Assembly: GCA_002314725.1 (NCBI GenBank)
Contig: DCGV01000093.1
Span: 5,144-64,351 of the forward strand
Length of the DNA stretch: 59,208 nt
Direction: 5' to 3'
Origin: Bacteroidales bacterium UBA1769
Lineage (GTDB): Bacteria; Bacteroidota; Bacteroidia; Bacteroidales; UBA932
Shown piece by piece: positions 18,097 to 26,661 of this stretch (position 1 is its first letter; every line of letters starts with the position of its first letter). The notes beneath the pieces were generated by a model, which saw only the letters and a list, made by a program, of their open reading frames with translations, was not told the DNA's origin and did not search any database. A program made the position numbers and the translations under genes.

Positions 18097-18897
18097 TTAT
18101 TCAAAATTTTTATATGGTACTTCAGGTATATTCTTACTAACTATAGCAGATAGTTTTTCAAGGTTCTCTTTAGAGTTGGCACCAATGAATGGAGTTGGCG
18201 TTTCATATTGCAATTTTCCACCATGAAGAGAGCAGCAACATCCACCTGCCTCTCTAAGAATCAGTGCCGCTGCGGCAAAGTCCCATGGCAATAGACGTAT
18301 TTCAAACAATAGCTCTCCACATCCCATTGCCAAATAACATATCTCCAAAGCACAGGATGCGAATCTTCTAAAATCACATACATCCTGATAGACCTCCTTC
18401 AATACATTCATACACAATGGGGCATATTGTTTCCTATAAAGACATAATGCTGTGAAATATAGACTATTCTCATATACTCGGTCAGACACATGGATTGGTT
18501 CTCCATTAAGGAAAGACCCCTTCCCTAATTCTGCGCTGAACATCATCTCTTTAAATGGATTATAAACGACACCCATAATCACCTCGCCATTGTGGGCAAG
18601 AGCAACACAAATAGATGACTCCCTTAATTGCCTGACAAAATTTGTCGTACCGTCAATAGGGTCGATTATCCATTCATATTCATGTCCGGGGTCGTATACA
18701 TTCTCTTCTTCGCATATAAACCCGCTTCCAGGAACCAATTTGGAGAGTTTCTCATACAGGAAATTCTGGATGGAGACATCCGCACTGGTAACGATGTTTG
18801 CGAACCCACCTTTGATGGTAACATCGTAATTCTGTTTCAATATCAGAGACGACTCTCTAACTATAGAAATTATATCTTGAAGTATATTCTCTTTCAT
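18097..18897 (-). CDS. inositol monophosphatase family phosphatase
   Basis: A Mg2+-dependent, Li+-sensitive type phosphatase fold. Metal-binding motifs are complete: EEE at about residues 63-65, WIIDPIDGTTNFVRQ (about 75-89) and WDFAAAALILREAGG (about 204-218). The 266-residue length is normal. The substrate could be inositol-1-phosphate or 3'-phosphoadenosine 5'-phosphate; the sequence alone does not decide. A CCC run near residue 220 is unusual. It sits one base after the CobW-type gene in the same run. Confidence 0.88.
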   Translation of the reverse strand: MKENILQDIISIVRESSLILKQNYDVTIKGGFANIVTSADVSIQNFLYEKLSKLVPGSGFICEEENVYDPGHEYEWIIDPIDGTTNFVRQLRESSICVALAHNGEVIMGVVYNPFKEMMFSAELGKGSFLNGEPIHVSDRVYENSLYFTALCLYRKQYAPLCMNVLKEVYQDVCDFRRFASCALEICYLAMGCGELLFEIRLLPWDFAAAALILREAGGCCCSLHGGKLQYETPTPFIGANSKENLEKLSAIVSKNIPEVPYKNFE

Positions 18898-18898
18898 A

Positions 18899-20155
18899 TT
18901 AGTACTTCCCCAAACAATTATCTAAATCTTCAACAATCTTCTCTTTATCCATTTTTTGACCAATAAAGACTAGTTTGACCATACGGTCACCGTAGGTATC
19001 ATCCCAATCCTTTACAATAGATGGATCTTGTAACATCATCTGAATCAATTCTTCACGAGGAGCAGTAGCAAACCACTGTCCGCACTCCTTTATTTGCTTC
19101 TGGACACCAGCCTGTTCAAACATATATGACATATCGGGCTCATCTTCAAAATAACAAATACCCTTTGCACGGATAATGTTTTTAGGCCATTTTTTAGCTA
19201 CATAATGATCAAATTTATTTAAATCAAATGGATCTCTACGGTAATAAACAAACGTACCTATACCATACTCCTCCACTTCCCCTTCTCCATCATGATGATG
19301 GTGATGTTCGTGGTCATGATGATGTTCATGTTCATGTTTATGTTCGTGGTCGTCGTCATCGTCTTCATCATCGTCATGATGATGTCCGTGACTATGCGCT
19401 TCCTCCTCCTGAGACTCATCAACGGCTCCTTCAAGAGCCTTTACCCATCCAGCAGAGCCGGAAACTGAATCATATGAGAACAAATGAGTATCGAGAAGTA
19501 ACTCAAGTGGCACTCTTGAATAATCACACTCTATGATACGTGCATCAGGCTGCAGGTTCTTAATGATTTCACGCAATCGCCCCAACTGTTCAGGGGTCAC
19601 CTCAGACGCCTTGTTAATAACAACTATATTACAGAATTCAATCTGCTGAATCAGAAGATTTTCAATATCATCTTCATCAAGATTGTCTTTCTGAAGATCT
19701 TTACCGCAATCGAACTCACTCTCCATCCTCAATGCATCAACTACAGTGATTATTGAATCCAGTCGTGGAGTTCCATTTTTAGTGTATGTACCTTTTAATT
19801 GAGGGATGGAGCATATAGTTCTGGCAATCGGTTCAGGCTCACATATACCACTTGCCTCTATCACTATATAATCAAATTGATTTGTATCGATGATACCTGC
19901 AATCTGTTCAATCAGATCCATCTTCAATGTGCAACAGATGCAGCCGTTCTGTAGAGCGACTAGGCTTTCGTCTTTCTTACCGACGATACCTCCTTTCTGG
20001 ATTAAATCGGCATCGATATTAACCTCACCAATATCGTTGACAATAACTGCAAATTTGATACCCTGTTTATTGGTCAGTATATGATTAACCATTGTCGTCT
20101 TCCCACTGCCTAGGTATCCGGTAAGCAGCAGAACAGGAGTCTCTTTTCTATTCAT
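18899..20155 (-). CDS. CobW/G3E-family GTPase with His/Asp-rich metal-binding insert
   Basis: A P-loop GTPase of the G3E (CobW/YjiA/ZNG1-like) group that delivers or handles metal ions, commonly zinc. N-terminal GTPase: Walker A GYLGSGKTT (about residues 13-21), the metal-binding CICC in LQNGCICCTLK near residue 72, Walker B-like DYIVIEASG, and VINKASE in the NKxD position. The C-terminal CobW domain runs from GIGTFVYYRRDPFD onwards. Between them (about residues 252-295) lies an extreme His/Asp/Glu stretch with many HEH, HHH and DDD triplets, a likely metal sponge. The start overlaps the cupin stop (TAATG). A role in zinc homeostasis is inferred from family and composition. Confidence 0.9.
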   Translation of the reverse strand: MNRKETPVLLLTGYLGSGKTTMVNHILTNKQGIKFAVIVNDIGEVNIDADLIQKGGIVGKKDESLVALQNGCICCTLKMDLIEQIAGIIDTNQFDYIVIEASGICEPEPIARTICSIPQLKGTYTKNGTPRLDSIITVVDALRMESEFDCGKDLQKDNLDEDDIENLLIQQIEFCNIVVINKASEVTPEQLGRLREIIKNLQPDARIIECDYSRVPLELLLDTHLFSYDSVSGSAGWVKALEGAVDESQEEEAHSHGHHHDDDEDDDDDHEHKHEHEHHHDHEHHHHHDGEGEVEEYGIGTFVYYRRDPFDLNKFDHYVAKKWPKNIIRAKGICYFEDEPDMSYMFEQAGVQKQIKECGQWFATAPREELIQMMLQDPSIVKDWDDTYGDRMVKLVFIGQKMDKEKIVEDLDNCLGKY

Positions 20156-20484
20156 TATTGTTCCGCAATAACTGCAATGAAATGAAGATCTTCATTGCTA
20201 TCATTAATTAATGTATGTTCGTGTCCTTTAGGGCAATATGTACTGCTATTTGCAGTAATAGTCGACCGTTCTCCATCCATGATGACACTACCCTGACCTG
20301 AAATGATATATATCACCTCACTATTTGTTTCATGCTTATGAAGACCTATCGATGCACCTGGAATAAGGGATGCCCTTAGAATCCTGACAGAACCATCGAA
20401 AAACATCTGTGCATTGATATACTTCTCCCCTCCCTTGAAATTATCAATGGGAGTCACCTCAATCTCATTATAATTAAATTCCAT
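20155..20484 (-). CDS. small cupin-domain protein
   Basis: A 109-residue single cupin fold. The conserved pattern appears as SLIPGASIGLHKHETNSEVIYIISGQG (first motif with H-x-H and Glu) followed by YCPKGHEHTLINDS (second motif with His). The metal ligands are complete, so it binds a metal and may be a small isomerase, dioxygenase or sensor; the function cannot be set. Its stop overlaps the start of the CobW-type GTPase, suggesting a metal-related pair. Confidence 0.85.
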   Translation of the reverse strand: MEFNYNEIEVTPIDNFKGGEKYINAQMFFDGSVRILRASLIPGASIGLHKHETNSEVIYIISGQGSVIMDGERSTITANSSTYCPKGHEHTLINDSNEDLHFIAVIAEQ

Positions 20485-20519
20485 ATTTATTAATCATTGA
20501 TGTAACAAAAAAAAACTTG

Positions 20520-21071
20520 TCAGCCAGTAATATATTTCTCAGGGTGTTTCGCCCCAATATGCATATTTTCATATATCAGTTGTATTGATGCAATATCAGC
20601 TTTTGCATCATCAGTAATATCAAATTTCTCTCCTCTGCTAACCTCTTTCTTCGACCAATCGAAATAGCCAAGATAGACAGGGATATTTGCCTCTTTTGCA
20701 ATTAAATGGAACCCTGTTTTCCATCTTTTCATAGGCTTTCTAGTCCCCTCGGGGGAGAGACAAAGGTGAAAGGTATCACACTTGTTCATCTCGTGTATAA
20801 TACTGACCATCAGCGCAGTAGGATTCTTTCTATCAACAGGTATTGCACCCAATTTACGAAGAATGGGTCCCATCGGCCAAAAAAAGAACTCTTTTTTAAC
20901 CATTATTCGACCTTTCCCACCAATAGATGTATAATACAGATATGAAATAGGAAAATCCCAAATCGACGTATGTGGTGCGCCAAGAATGATACACTTCTTT
21001 TCCGGAACAACTTCACCAACACCTTTCCATCCGAAAATTTTAAGTATAAAAGCGCAGATTTTTCTCCACAT
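20520..21071 (-). CDS. 1-acylglycerol-3-phosphate acyltransferase family protein
   Basis: A PlsC-like acyltransferase of about 183 residues. The catalytic block I is GAPHTSIWDFP (NHxxxxD type with His and Asp four residues apart), block II is VKKEFFFWPMGPILRKLGAIPVDR, and block III is LSPEGTRKPMKRWKTGFH. It presumably acylates a lysophospholipid or related acceptor at the inner membrane. The inner ATG at 21071 (MWRKICAFILKIFGWKG) is chosen over one at 21116 because the extra residues do not match the family and the -7 box at 21114 overlaps that position. It begins the minus-strand run that continues to threonine aldolase, with a 35-base gap before the cupin. Confidence 0.85.
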   Translation of the reverse strand: MWRKICAFILKIFGWKGVGEVVPEKKCIILGAPHTSIWDFPISYLYYTSIGGKGRIMVKKEFFFWPMGPILRKLGAIPVDRKNPTALMVSIIHEMNKCDTFHLCLSPEGTRKPMKRWKTGFHLIAKEANIPVYLGYFDWSKKEVSRGEKFDITDDAKADIASIQLIYENMHIGAKHPEKYITG

Positions 21072-21113
21072 AGATTTGTTGAAACTATAACATTGTAAAG
21101 ATAACAATAAAAT

Positions 21114-21121
21114 CAAAAATA
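21114..21121 (-). promoter_or_regulatory. -7 box for the acyltransferase run
   Basis: Reads TATTTTTG on the minus strand, a full consensus match, about 42 bases before the chosen ATG. It lies only four bases from an oppositely oriented -7 box at 21126-21133, so the two promoters are back to back and should compete for polymerase. Confidence 0.5.
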
Positions 21122-21125
21122 GTAT

Positions 21126-21133
21126 TAACTTTG
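21126..21133 (+). promoter_or_regulatory. -7 box for the DUF362 ferredoxin gene
   Basis: TAACTTTG, a full TAnnTTTG match, placed 60 bases before the ATG at 21194, which would give a leader of about 55 nt. No -33 TTTG at the expected distance was seen. Confidence 0.5.
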
Positions 21134-21193
21134 ATACGATAAGGCAACCCTTTTCAATAACTAATTACCTAGATAATAATAAATCAAATAGAT

Positions 21194-22318
21194 ATGAAAT
21201 CAAAAGTTTACTTCACCTCATTTAGGACCAATCCGGAGTTGAACCAGATCCAAAAATTGGAGAAATTGGTAAAAGCAGCAGGCATTGAAACCATCGACTT
21301 CAAGGACAAATTCACTGCGATTAAAATGCATTGTGGGGAACCTGGCAACATGGCCTATCTACGTCCAAATTACTCAGCGACTATCGTAAAGATTATAAAA
21401 GAACTTGGTGGAAAACCATTCCTTACAGATAGCAATACTTTATACACTGGTAAACGTAACAATGCCATTGAGCATATGGATAGTGCAATGGGTAACGGAT
21501 ACTCTCCATTAAGCATTGGCACACAATTTATTGTAGCCGACGGCTTGAAGGGACTTGACTATATTGAAATACCTGTTGACGGACAATATTGTCCTGCTCC
21601 TAAAATCGGATCAGCTATTGCTGAAGCAGATGCCATTGTATCCATTTCACACGTAAAAGGGCATGAAATGTCCGGTTTCGGTGGGGCGCTGAAGAATCTA
21701 GGTATGGGTAGCGGAAGTGTCGCTGGTAAAAAAGAGATGCACTGCAGCTCCAAGCCATACATCAATCAAGACAATTGTCGCAGTTGTGGAATGTGTGCCA
21801 AGAATTGTTCTCAACATGCAATCATCTTCACACCTGGTCATAAGGCTTTCATTAATAAAGAGATCTGCATCGGATGTGGCCAATGCGTTGCAACTTGTCA
21901 ATTTGAAGCAGCTGTTGCTGATCGTGACGAACAATTGAACATTCTAAACTGCAAAATAGCTGAATACGCAAAGGCTGTTGTAAAAGACAAACCTAATTTC
22001 CACATAGCTATTATAATGGACGTATCTCCTGAGTGTGACTGCTGGTGTTATAATGATGTTCCAGTAATACCAAATATAGGAATGGCAGCCTCATTCGATC
22101 CAGTAGCATTGGATTGTGCATGTTGTGACCTTGTCAACAACACTCCAATCTTAACTAACAGTAATACAGTTACAGATCGTTATGTAAAAGAGACTTGTGT
22201 ATGCGATAAAGATCACTGGAAACTCATCCACCCTGACACTAATTGGCAAGCCGGTGTCGAGCATGGCGAAAAAATAGGTCTTGGTACGAGAGAATATGAA
22301 TTGATTACTATTGAGTAA
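21194..22318 (+). CDS. DUF362 domain protein with two [4Fe-4S] ferredoxin motifs
   Basis: A 374-residue iron-sulfur protein. The DUF362 part includes KMHCGEPGNMAYLRP, TDSNTLYTGKRNNAIEHM and SHVKGHEMSGFGGALKNLGMG. A ferredoxin insert carries NCRSCGMCAKNCSQHAI (about residues 194-210) and ICIGCGQCVATCQFEAA (about 224-240), each a CxxCxxCxxxC cluster site. A further Cys-rich CDCWCYND lies near 281. The family is common in anaerobes; the electron partner and reaction are unknown. A well-placed -7 box lies upstream and the gene has no close operon partner. Confidence 0.9.
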   Translation: MKSKVYFTSFRTNPELNQIQKLEKLVKAAGIETIDFKDKFTAIKMHCGEPGNMAYLRPNYSATIVKIIKELGGKPFLTDSNTLYTGKRNNAIEHMDSAMGNGYSPLSIGTQFIVADGLKGLDYIEIPVDGQYCPAPKIGSAIAEADAIVSISHVKGHEMSGFGGALKNLGMGSGSVAGKKEMHCSSKPYINQDNCRSCGMCAKNCSQHAIIFTPGHKAFINKEICIGCGQCVATCQFEAAVADRDEQLNILNCKIAEYAKAVVKDKPNFHIAIIMDVSPECDCWCYNDVPVIPNIGMAASFDPVALDCACCDLVNNTPILTNSNTVTDRYVKETCVCDKDHWKLIHPDTNWQAGVEHGEKIGLGTREYELITIE

Positions 22319-22375
22319 TCATTTTGGAACAATTTTTGAAAAGATTTCCACGTTTAAAAATTAAAATAAATACTG

Positions 22376-23140
22376 ATGAAAAAAAGTTATTCACTTCTAT
22401 TTGCTGTTGTTCTATTTTTAAGTTGTTCATGTGTGAAAGTTTCTATGGATCAACAGATTGGCAATATCTATAACTATATCGAAAAAGATAGCGACCTAAA
22501 GGATCTGTTTGATAAAGCGCCAACTATTGCCGATGATGAAATAGTGGAATATTACAGCTACATCCTGTCAAAGAAGATCAAAATCGAAGATATGTGGACA
22601 CAGGATTTCTCAATCGAAGATACCCTTACCGGTCCTAAGGATTGCCAGAATTTGATTGCAGAAATACCTGGAAAAAACAAGAAAAATCAAGCTATCATAA
22701 TTTCGGCTCCCCTTAGCGACCCTACTGCATGTGTATCTGCAATAGAGATTATGAAGACTTTGAAAAAGGCAAAAGTCCGCAGAAACAACTCTATTCGACT
22801 TCTCCTTTTCGATGGTCAAGAGGGCTGCCATACATACCGCGACATTTCAAGATCAAGAAATGAAGCAAATCTTCTGAATTTAGAGCTTGCCAACATGGCA
22901 AATCCTTACCAAAAATTCTCAGTATTTGAGCGTCAGGACATTTTCGATTCCATATCAGAGATCGTCCCCCAATATCTCGATAAATATTATAAATGTACTG
23001 TCGAATATGACGATTCCGACCGTGCTTATGTAATCAATCCTCACTATCAATTTGTTACAGACGATAATGACAACAAGTCATTTGCTACTTTCCAAGCAAA
23101 TACATCTCTTGCAGCCGCTCTAGTTTGTATCTTGAACTAG
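22376..23140 (+). CDS. degenerate M28 peptidase-like lipoprotein
   Basis: A signal peptide ends LFLSCSC, so the protein is probably lipidated at one of these Cys residues. Residues about 95-150 (CQNLIAEIPGKNKKNQAII, then IEIMKTLKKAKVRRNNSIRLLLFDGQEG) follow the layout of M28 aminopeptidases, where NVIAEIPG is followed by a zinc-binding HxDS and an RFVLFDGEE segment. Here the HxDS position reads PLSDPT and the glutamate region is FDGQEG, so the zinc ligands look lost. At 254 residues it also lacks much of the usual length. It may be a non-catalytic binding protein. Its 3' end is close to the esterase gene on the same strand. Confidence 0.6.
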   Translation: MKKSYSLLFAVVLFLSCSCVKVSMDQQIGNIYNYIEKDSDLKDLFDKAPTIADDEIVEYYSYILSKKIKIEDMWTQDFSIEDTLTGPKDCQNLIAEIPGKNKKNQAIIISAPLSDPTACVSAIEIMKTLKKAKVRRNNSIRLLLFDGQEGCHTYRDISRSRNEANLLNLELANMANPYQKFSVFERQDIFDSISEIVPQYLDKYYKCTVEYDDSDRAYVINPHYQFVTDDNDNKSFATFQANTSLAAALVCILN

Positions 23141-23172
23141 TATTTAAATTACAACAAATATATTCATCAACT

Positions 23173-24378
23173 ATGAAACGATTTTTGACTTTATTATCTC
23201 TTGTTGCAATTTGCTCAATTGCTTATGCGCAACAAAACATCTTCGCAGGAAGGACTCAGATTGTCTCTCCTCAAATAAATCCGGACAACACAGTTACTTT
23301 CCGTTACCGTGCGCCAAAAGCTCGTACCGTTCAAGTGACCGGTGACTTCCTACCAACACAAAAGACTCAAACAGCACGTGGCGTATCAGAATCAGCAGGA
23401 GTTGCCAATCTCGTTCAGAATGAGGACGGAATTTGGGAATTCACTTCAGAGCCATTGGCAAGTGAACTTTACACATATACATTCATTATCGATGGTATGA
23501 CCGGTTTGATTGACCCTAACAATGCATATGTCCAGAGAGATGTACAGAATCAATTCCCATACTTCATTGTTCCAGGCGGTCAGGGAGATTACTATTTGAA
23601 CCAGAATGTCCCTCACGGCACACTATCTAAAGTTTGGTATCACAGCAACATGCTGAATATGGACAAACGCATCTCTGTTTACACTCCAGCTGAATACAAC
23701 AATCCAAAGAATAAAAACAAGAGATATCCTGTTCTTTACCTGCTTCATGGAATGGGTGGCGATGAAGAGTCATGGCTTTCAACTGGCCGTGCTGTTCAAA
23801 TCATTGACAATTTGGTAGCTCAAGGTAAAGCTGAACCTATGATTGTTGTCATCCCTAACGGCAATACCATGCACCAAAGTGCTCCAGGTGAGAGTGGCGA
23901 AGGAATGTATCAGCCATACAGCGCACACTCTATGGACGGCACATACGAACCTACATTCGGTGAAATCATAAAATTCATTGACAGCCAATACCGCACAATC
24001 GCCAAGAAGAGCAGTCGTGCTATTGCAGGTCTTTCAATGGGTGGTTTCCACTCATGCTACATATCAATGAACTACCCTACTTCATTTGACTATGTAGGTC
24101 TATTCTCTTCAGCATTTACCAATGCAGACCAATGCGGTGCAGATGCATATAACAATAAGATTGAGAAACTGACAGCACAGTTCAATGCTAAACCAAAACT
24201 ATATTTCATCGCAATTGGTAAAACAGATTTTCTATACACTGCCAACCAAAACTATCTGAAACAACTTGATGAAAATGGTTTCGCAGGCAAATACGAATAC
24301 TTCGAGAGTGAAGGTGGCCACATCTGGCGTAACTGGAGATTGTATTTGACAATGTTTGCACAAAGGCTTTTCAAATAA
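23173..24378 (+). CDS. secreted esterase with N-terminal E-set domain
   Basis: A signal peptide (ends IAYAQ) leads into an immunoglobulin-like E-set/CBM48 domain (residues about 30-130: VTFRYRAPKARTVQVTGDF, YTYTFIIDG), then an esterase D-like alpha/beta hydrolase (KRYPVLYLLHGMGGDEESW, AEPMIVVIPNG). The nucleophile is Ser in IAGLSMGGFHS near residue 293; a His in EGGHIWRNW near 385 completes a triad. This architecture is common in Bacteroidetes feruloyl- or acetyl-xylan esterases (XynZ-like); the substrate is inferred as plant polysaccharide esters. The ATG at 23173 starts the signal peptide; an upstream in-frame start at 23125 is inside the previous gene. A long hairpin follows the stop. Confidence 0.88.
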   Translation: MKRFLTLLSLVAICSIAYAQQNIFAGRTQIVSPQINPDNTVTFRYRAPKARTVQVTGDFLPTQKTQTARGVSESAGVANLVQNEDGIWEFTSEPLASELYTYTFIIDGMTGLIDPNNAYVQRDVQNQFPYFIVPGGQGDYYLNQNVPHGTLSKVWYHSNMLNMDKRISVYTPAEYNNPKNKNKRYPVLYLLHGMGGDEESWLSTGRAVQIIDNLVAQGKAEPMIVVIPNGNTMHQSAPGESGEGMYQPYSAHSMDGTYEPTFGEIIKFIDSQYRTIAKKSSRAIAGLSMGGFHSCYISMNYPTSFDYVGLFSSAFTNADQCGADAYNNKIEKLTAQFNAKPKLYFIAIGKTDFLYTANQNYLKQLDENGFAGKYEYFESEGGHIWRNWRLYLTMFAQRLFK

Positions 24379-24400
24379 AGCATTTACCATAAACAATCCT

Positions 24401-24462
24401 AAATAATACAGCCAATAAAGACGCTTAACCTAACCCTTGCGTCTTTATTGGCTGTATTATTT
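24401..24462. terminator. long core-loop hairpin, family B copy 1
   Basis: Perfect 24-base-pair stem (24401-24424 with 24439-24462) closing a 14-base loop TTAACCTAACCCTT. The inner GACGC/GCGTC and the loop recur at 52611-52672 while the outer stem sequence is entirely different there. It separates the convergent esterase and tamL genes, so it probably works as a two-way terminator; each outer arm ends in ATTATTT-like sequence. Confidence 0.8.
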
Positions 24463-24480
24463 ATGATTTGAAGTATAAAA

Positions 24481-26661
24481 TTAGAATGGTAGCCCTATAC
24501 CAAAATGGAATGCAAAGCCATCACTGTCAAACCATTGCTTCAGAGATCTCCACGACGCTGAGACAGGATCATAACTCTTGATACCCAAATCCAGACGAAC
24601 AAGAATCATATCAAAATCAAGGCGTAATCCACATCCATGACTCATAGCGCAAGTTTGGAGCATATTCTCAAATGAGAAGTAACATCCTTTGGAATCTTCA
24701 GGAATATCCTTGCCATCAAAGTTCAGATTCCATACATTTCCTGCATCGACAAACAACGCTCCGTTCAACTTCCAGAAAAGAGGGAATCTGAGTTCAACAT
24801 TTGCCTCCAAGTGCATATCACCAGTCTGGTTTGCAATAGAAAAAGAGTGATCCAACGGAGCATTTCCAGGACCTACAGACCTCGTCTGCCACCCTCGCAA
24901 ACTGCTTACACCACCTGCGTAGAATAATTTCTCAAAAGGCAAAGCCGATGAATTCCCATATGCCAATCCAGCTCCAGCTAACAGACGTGTCGCTATGGCA
25001 ATATTATTATGGTGGCCAAAGAACAAAGTTCTACCTACAGTGACTTGTGCTCTTGCAAATTGAGAGTATGGGATACCCCATATAGTTCTTTGACCAGATT
25101 CGGATTGAGCGAAAGCATCATTGAACAAGCTTAACATATTACCTGATATATCACCCTCAAATCTGGAATAGAAGTATGATTTCTTCGGATTTGCAGATGG
25201 ATCGGTTGTATAAAGCATATTGAAGCTTGCGCCTATATCGAAGTGATTGGTATATGCATTATAGAAATATGGATCGTTGAATTTTGTGTAAAAATCATCA
25301 CTCAAGTTAAAAATACGGACTATATTTACCTGAAGAGGATATAGATTATAATAGTATTTCTTCTTATAATTCCAGCTGTAACCCATTGAAGTAGAGATGA
25401 TATCACGAGTATATTCCGGTCTCATTTGATAATTGAATCCTAATGATACATCTGTGCGTGGAACATTCTGATCAAATAGAGTATTAGGTAGCAGTATGAA
25501 TTTAGGGAATGACAGTGACGAGGATACAGCGAACTCGTTAGAACGGGTATTATCCTTCAACTTAAATTGGAAGTTACCACGGAAACTTAAAGAAAGTTGT
25601 TCCCCTCCTCCAAATATATTTTTGTGATTATAAGATAACGAAGGAGCAACGCCGAACAGCCCTGTCGAATTTGCCGAACCTTCAAGATTCATCTTGATAC
25701 TCTGCAATTTAGATGGAGAAAGAATTATTTTACAATCGACCTGTGATGAATCAACTTCATCTAGTTGGATATTTACAGTACTGAACAGACGTACACTCGA
25801 AAACCTTTCGTATGTATTATTAATATCATCTTCACTATATTTCGCCCCCGGTTCAATTCTGTTAAGTGCAGTAAGGAAAGATGGCCTTACTTTCAAACCT
25901 TTTTGTGGAAGTATCTGAACGTCACGGATTGTATACTGACGGTGAGGCCTTGCTGCTTCTGGAGTTTCATTGGTAGTATAATCCTCCAATTTAACTATAA
26001 TATTAGCTTTATCTGGTACAGTAGTGGAATCGGCGTAATAGAAGAAGTAGTTCTTCGTAAACCCGTAATAGCCATTGTTACGGAAAATTTTCGCAACCCT
26101 TTCCGATTCATTTTCAAGTAGTTCCTGTGTGAGATAATCACCTGGCTTAATAATACTTTCGCCAATGTTTTGAAGCATAAGCGCAGCAAGTAGTGAATCC
26201 TTTATATCAAAATTGATTTCATTTATACGATAGCGTTTACCAAGATTCACTTGATAGTCGACCTTTGCTTTCTGCTTCTTCTTTATGATTGATGAAGATA
26301 TGTCTGAACCATAATAACCTTGATATTCAAGATGCGAGAGCATCCCTGAAATACTGCTGTCAACCAATGTAGAGTCAAATACAACAGGCGCTGTGCCCAA
26401 CTTTTCTACAAATCTATCCCATTTTGTATCATTGCCATCACTCCAGTTATAAACATATAAAAAAGGATTCCATTGTCCAATGAAATAAGTGTTAGCCTCC
26501 TGCTTGATATATGGTTGAAGGGATGATGCTTTATAGGATTTGTCGTTAAGAATGGTAACGTTGTTCTCAGATAAACGGTATTGATCACTCTGTAATACAC
26601 GTGTTGTACTACAACTTGCCAATATAATAGCCAAAATGAAATATAGAAAAACTCGCTTCAC
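24481..26661 (-). CDS. tamL: outer-membrane assembly factor lipoprotein TamL (BamA/TamA superfamily)
   Basis: A 726-residue Omp85-family protein. Unlike TamA it carries a lipoprotein signal ending LASC (Cys17), the feature of Bacteroidetes TamL. POTRA-like repeats occupy roughly residues 30-330 (RYRINEINFDI, YTIRDVQILPQKG, FSSVRLFSTVNIQL). The surface-antigen beta-barrel follows, with LFYAGGVSSLRGWQTRSVGPG (L6-type RGW motif, near residue 585) and a terminal Phe in FGIGLPF. It is expected to insert beta-barrel proteins or act with TamB. The start is GTG within TAGTG overlapping the TrmH-type gene stop, giving MKRVFLYF as a good signal peptide. Confidence 0.88.
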   Translation of the reverse strand: MKRVFLYFILAIILASCSTTRVLQSDQYRLSENNVTILNDKSYKASSLQPYIKQEANTYFIGQWNPFLYVYNWSDGNDTKWDRFVEKLGTAPVVFDSTLVDSSISGMLSHLEYQGYYGSDISSSIIKKKQKAKVDYQVNLGKRYRINEINFDIKDSLLAALMLQNIGESIIKPGDYLTQELLENESERVAKIFRNNGYYGFTKNYFFYYADSTTVPDKANIIVKLEDYTTNETPEAARPHRQYTIRDVQILPQKGLKVRPSFLTALNRIEPGAKYSEDDINNTYERFSSVRLFSTVNIQLDEVDSSQVDCKIILSPSKLQSIKMNLEGSANSTGLFGVAPSLSYNHKNIFGGGEQLSLSFRGNFQFKLKDNTRSNEFAVSSSLSFPKFILLPNTLFDQNVPRTDVSLGFNYQMRPEYTRDIISTSMGYSWNYKKKYYYNLYPLQVNIVRIFNLSDDFYTKFNDPYFYNAYTNHFDIGASFNMLYTTDPSANPKKSYFYSRFEGDISGNMLSLFNDAFAQSESGQRTIWGIPYSQFARAQVTVGRTLFFGHHNNIAIATRLLAGAGLAYGNSSALPFEKLFYAGGVSSLRGWQTRSVGPGNAPLDHSFSIANQTGDMHLEANVELRFPLFWKLNGALFVDAGNVWNLNFDGKDIPEDSKGCYFSFENMLQTCAMSHGCGLRLDFDMILVRLDLGIKSYDPVSASWRSLKQWFDSDGFAFHFGIGLPF

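Noticed and set aside
19270..19400. Low-complexity CAT/GAT-rich DNA as a simple sequence repeat
   Set aside because: It encodes the His/Asp-rich tract of the CobW-type GTPase in frame and is explained by protein function.
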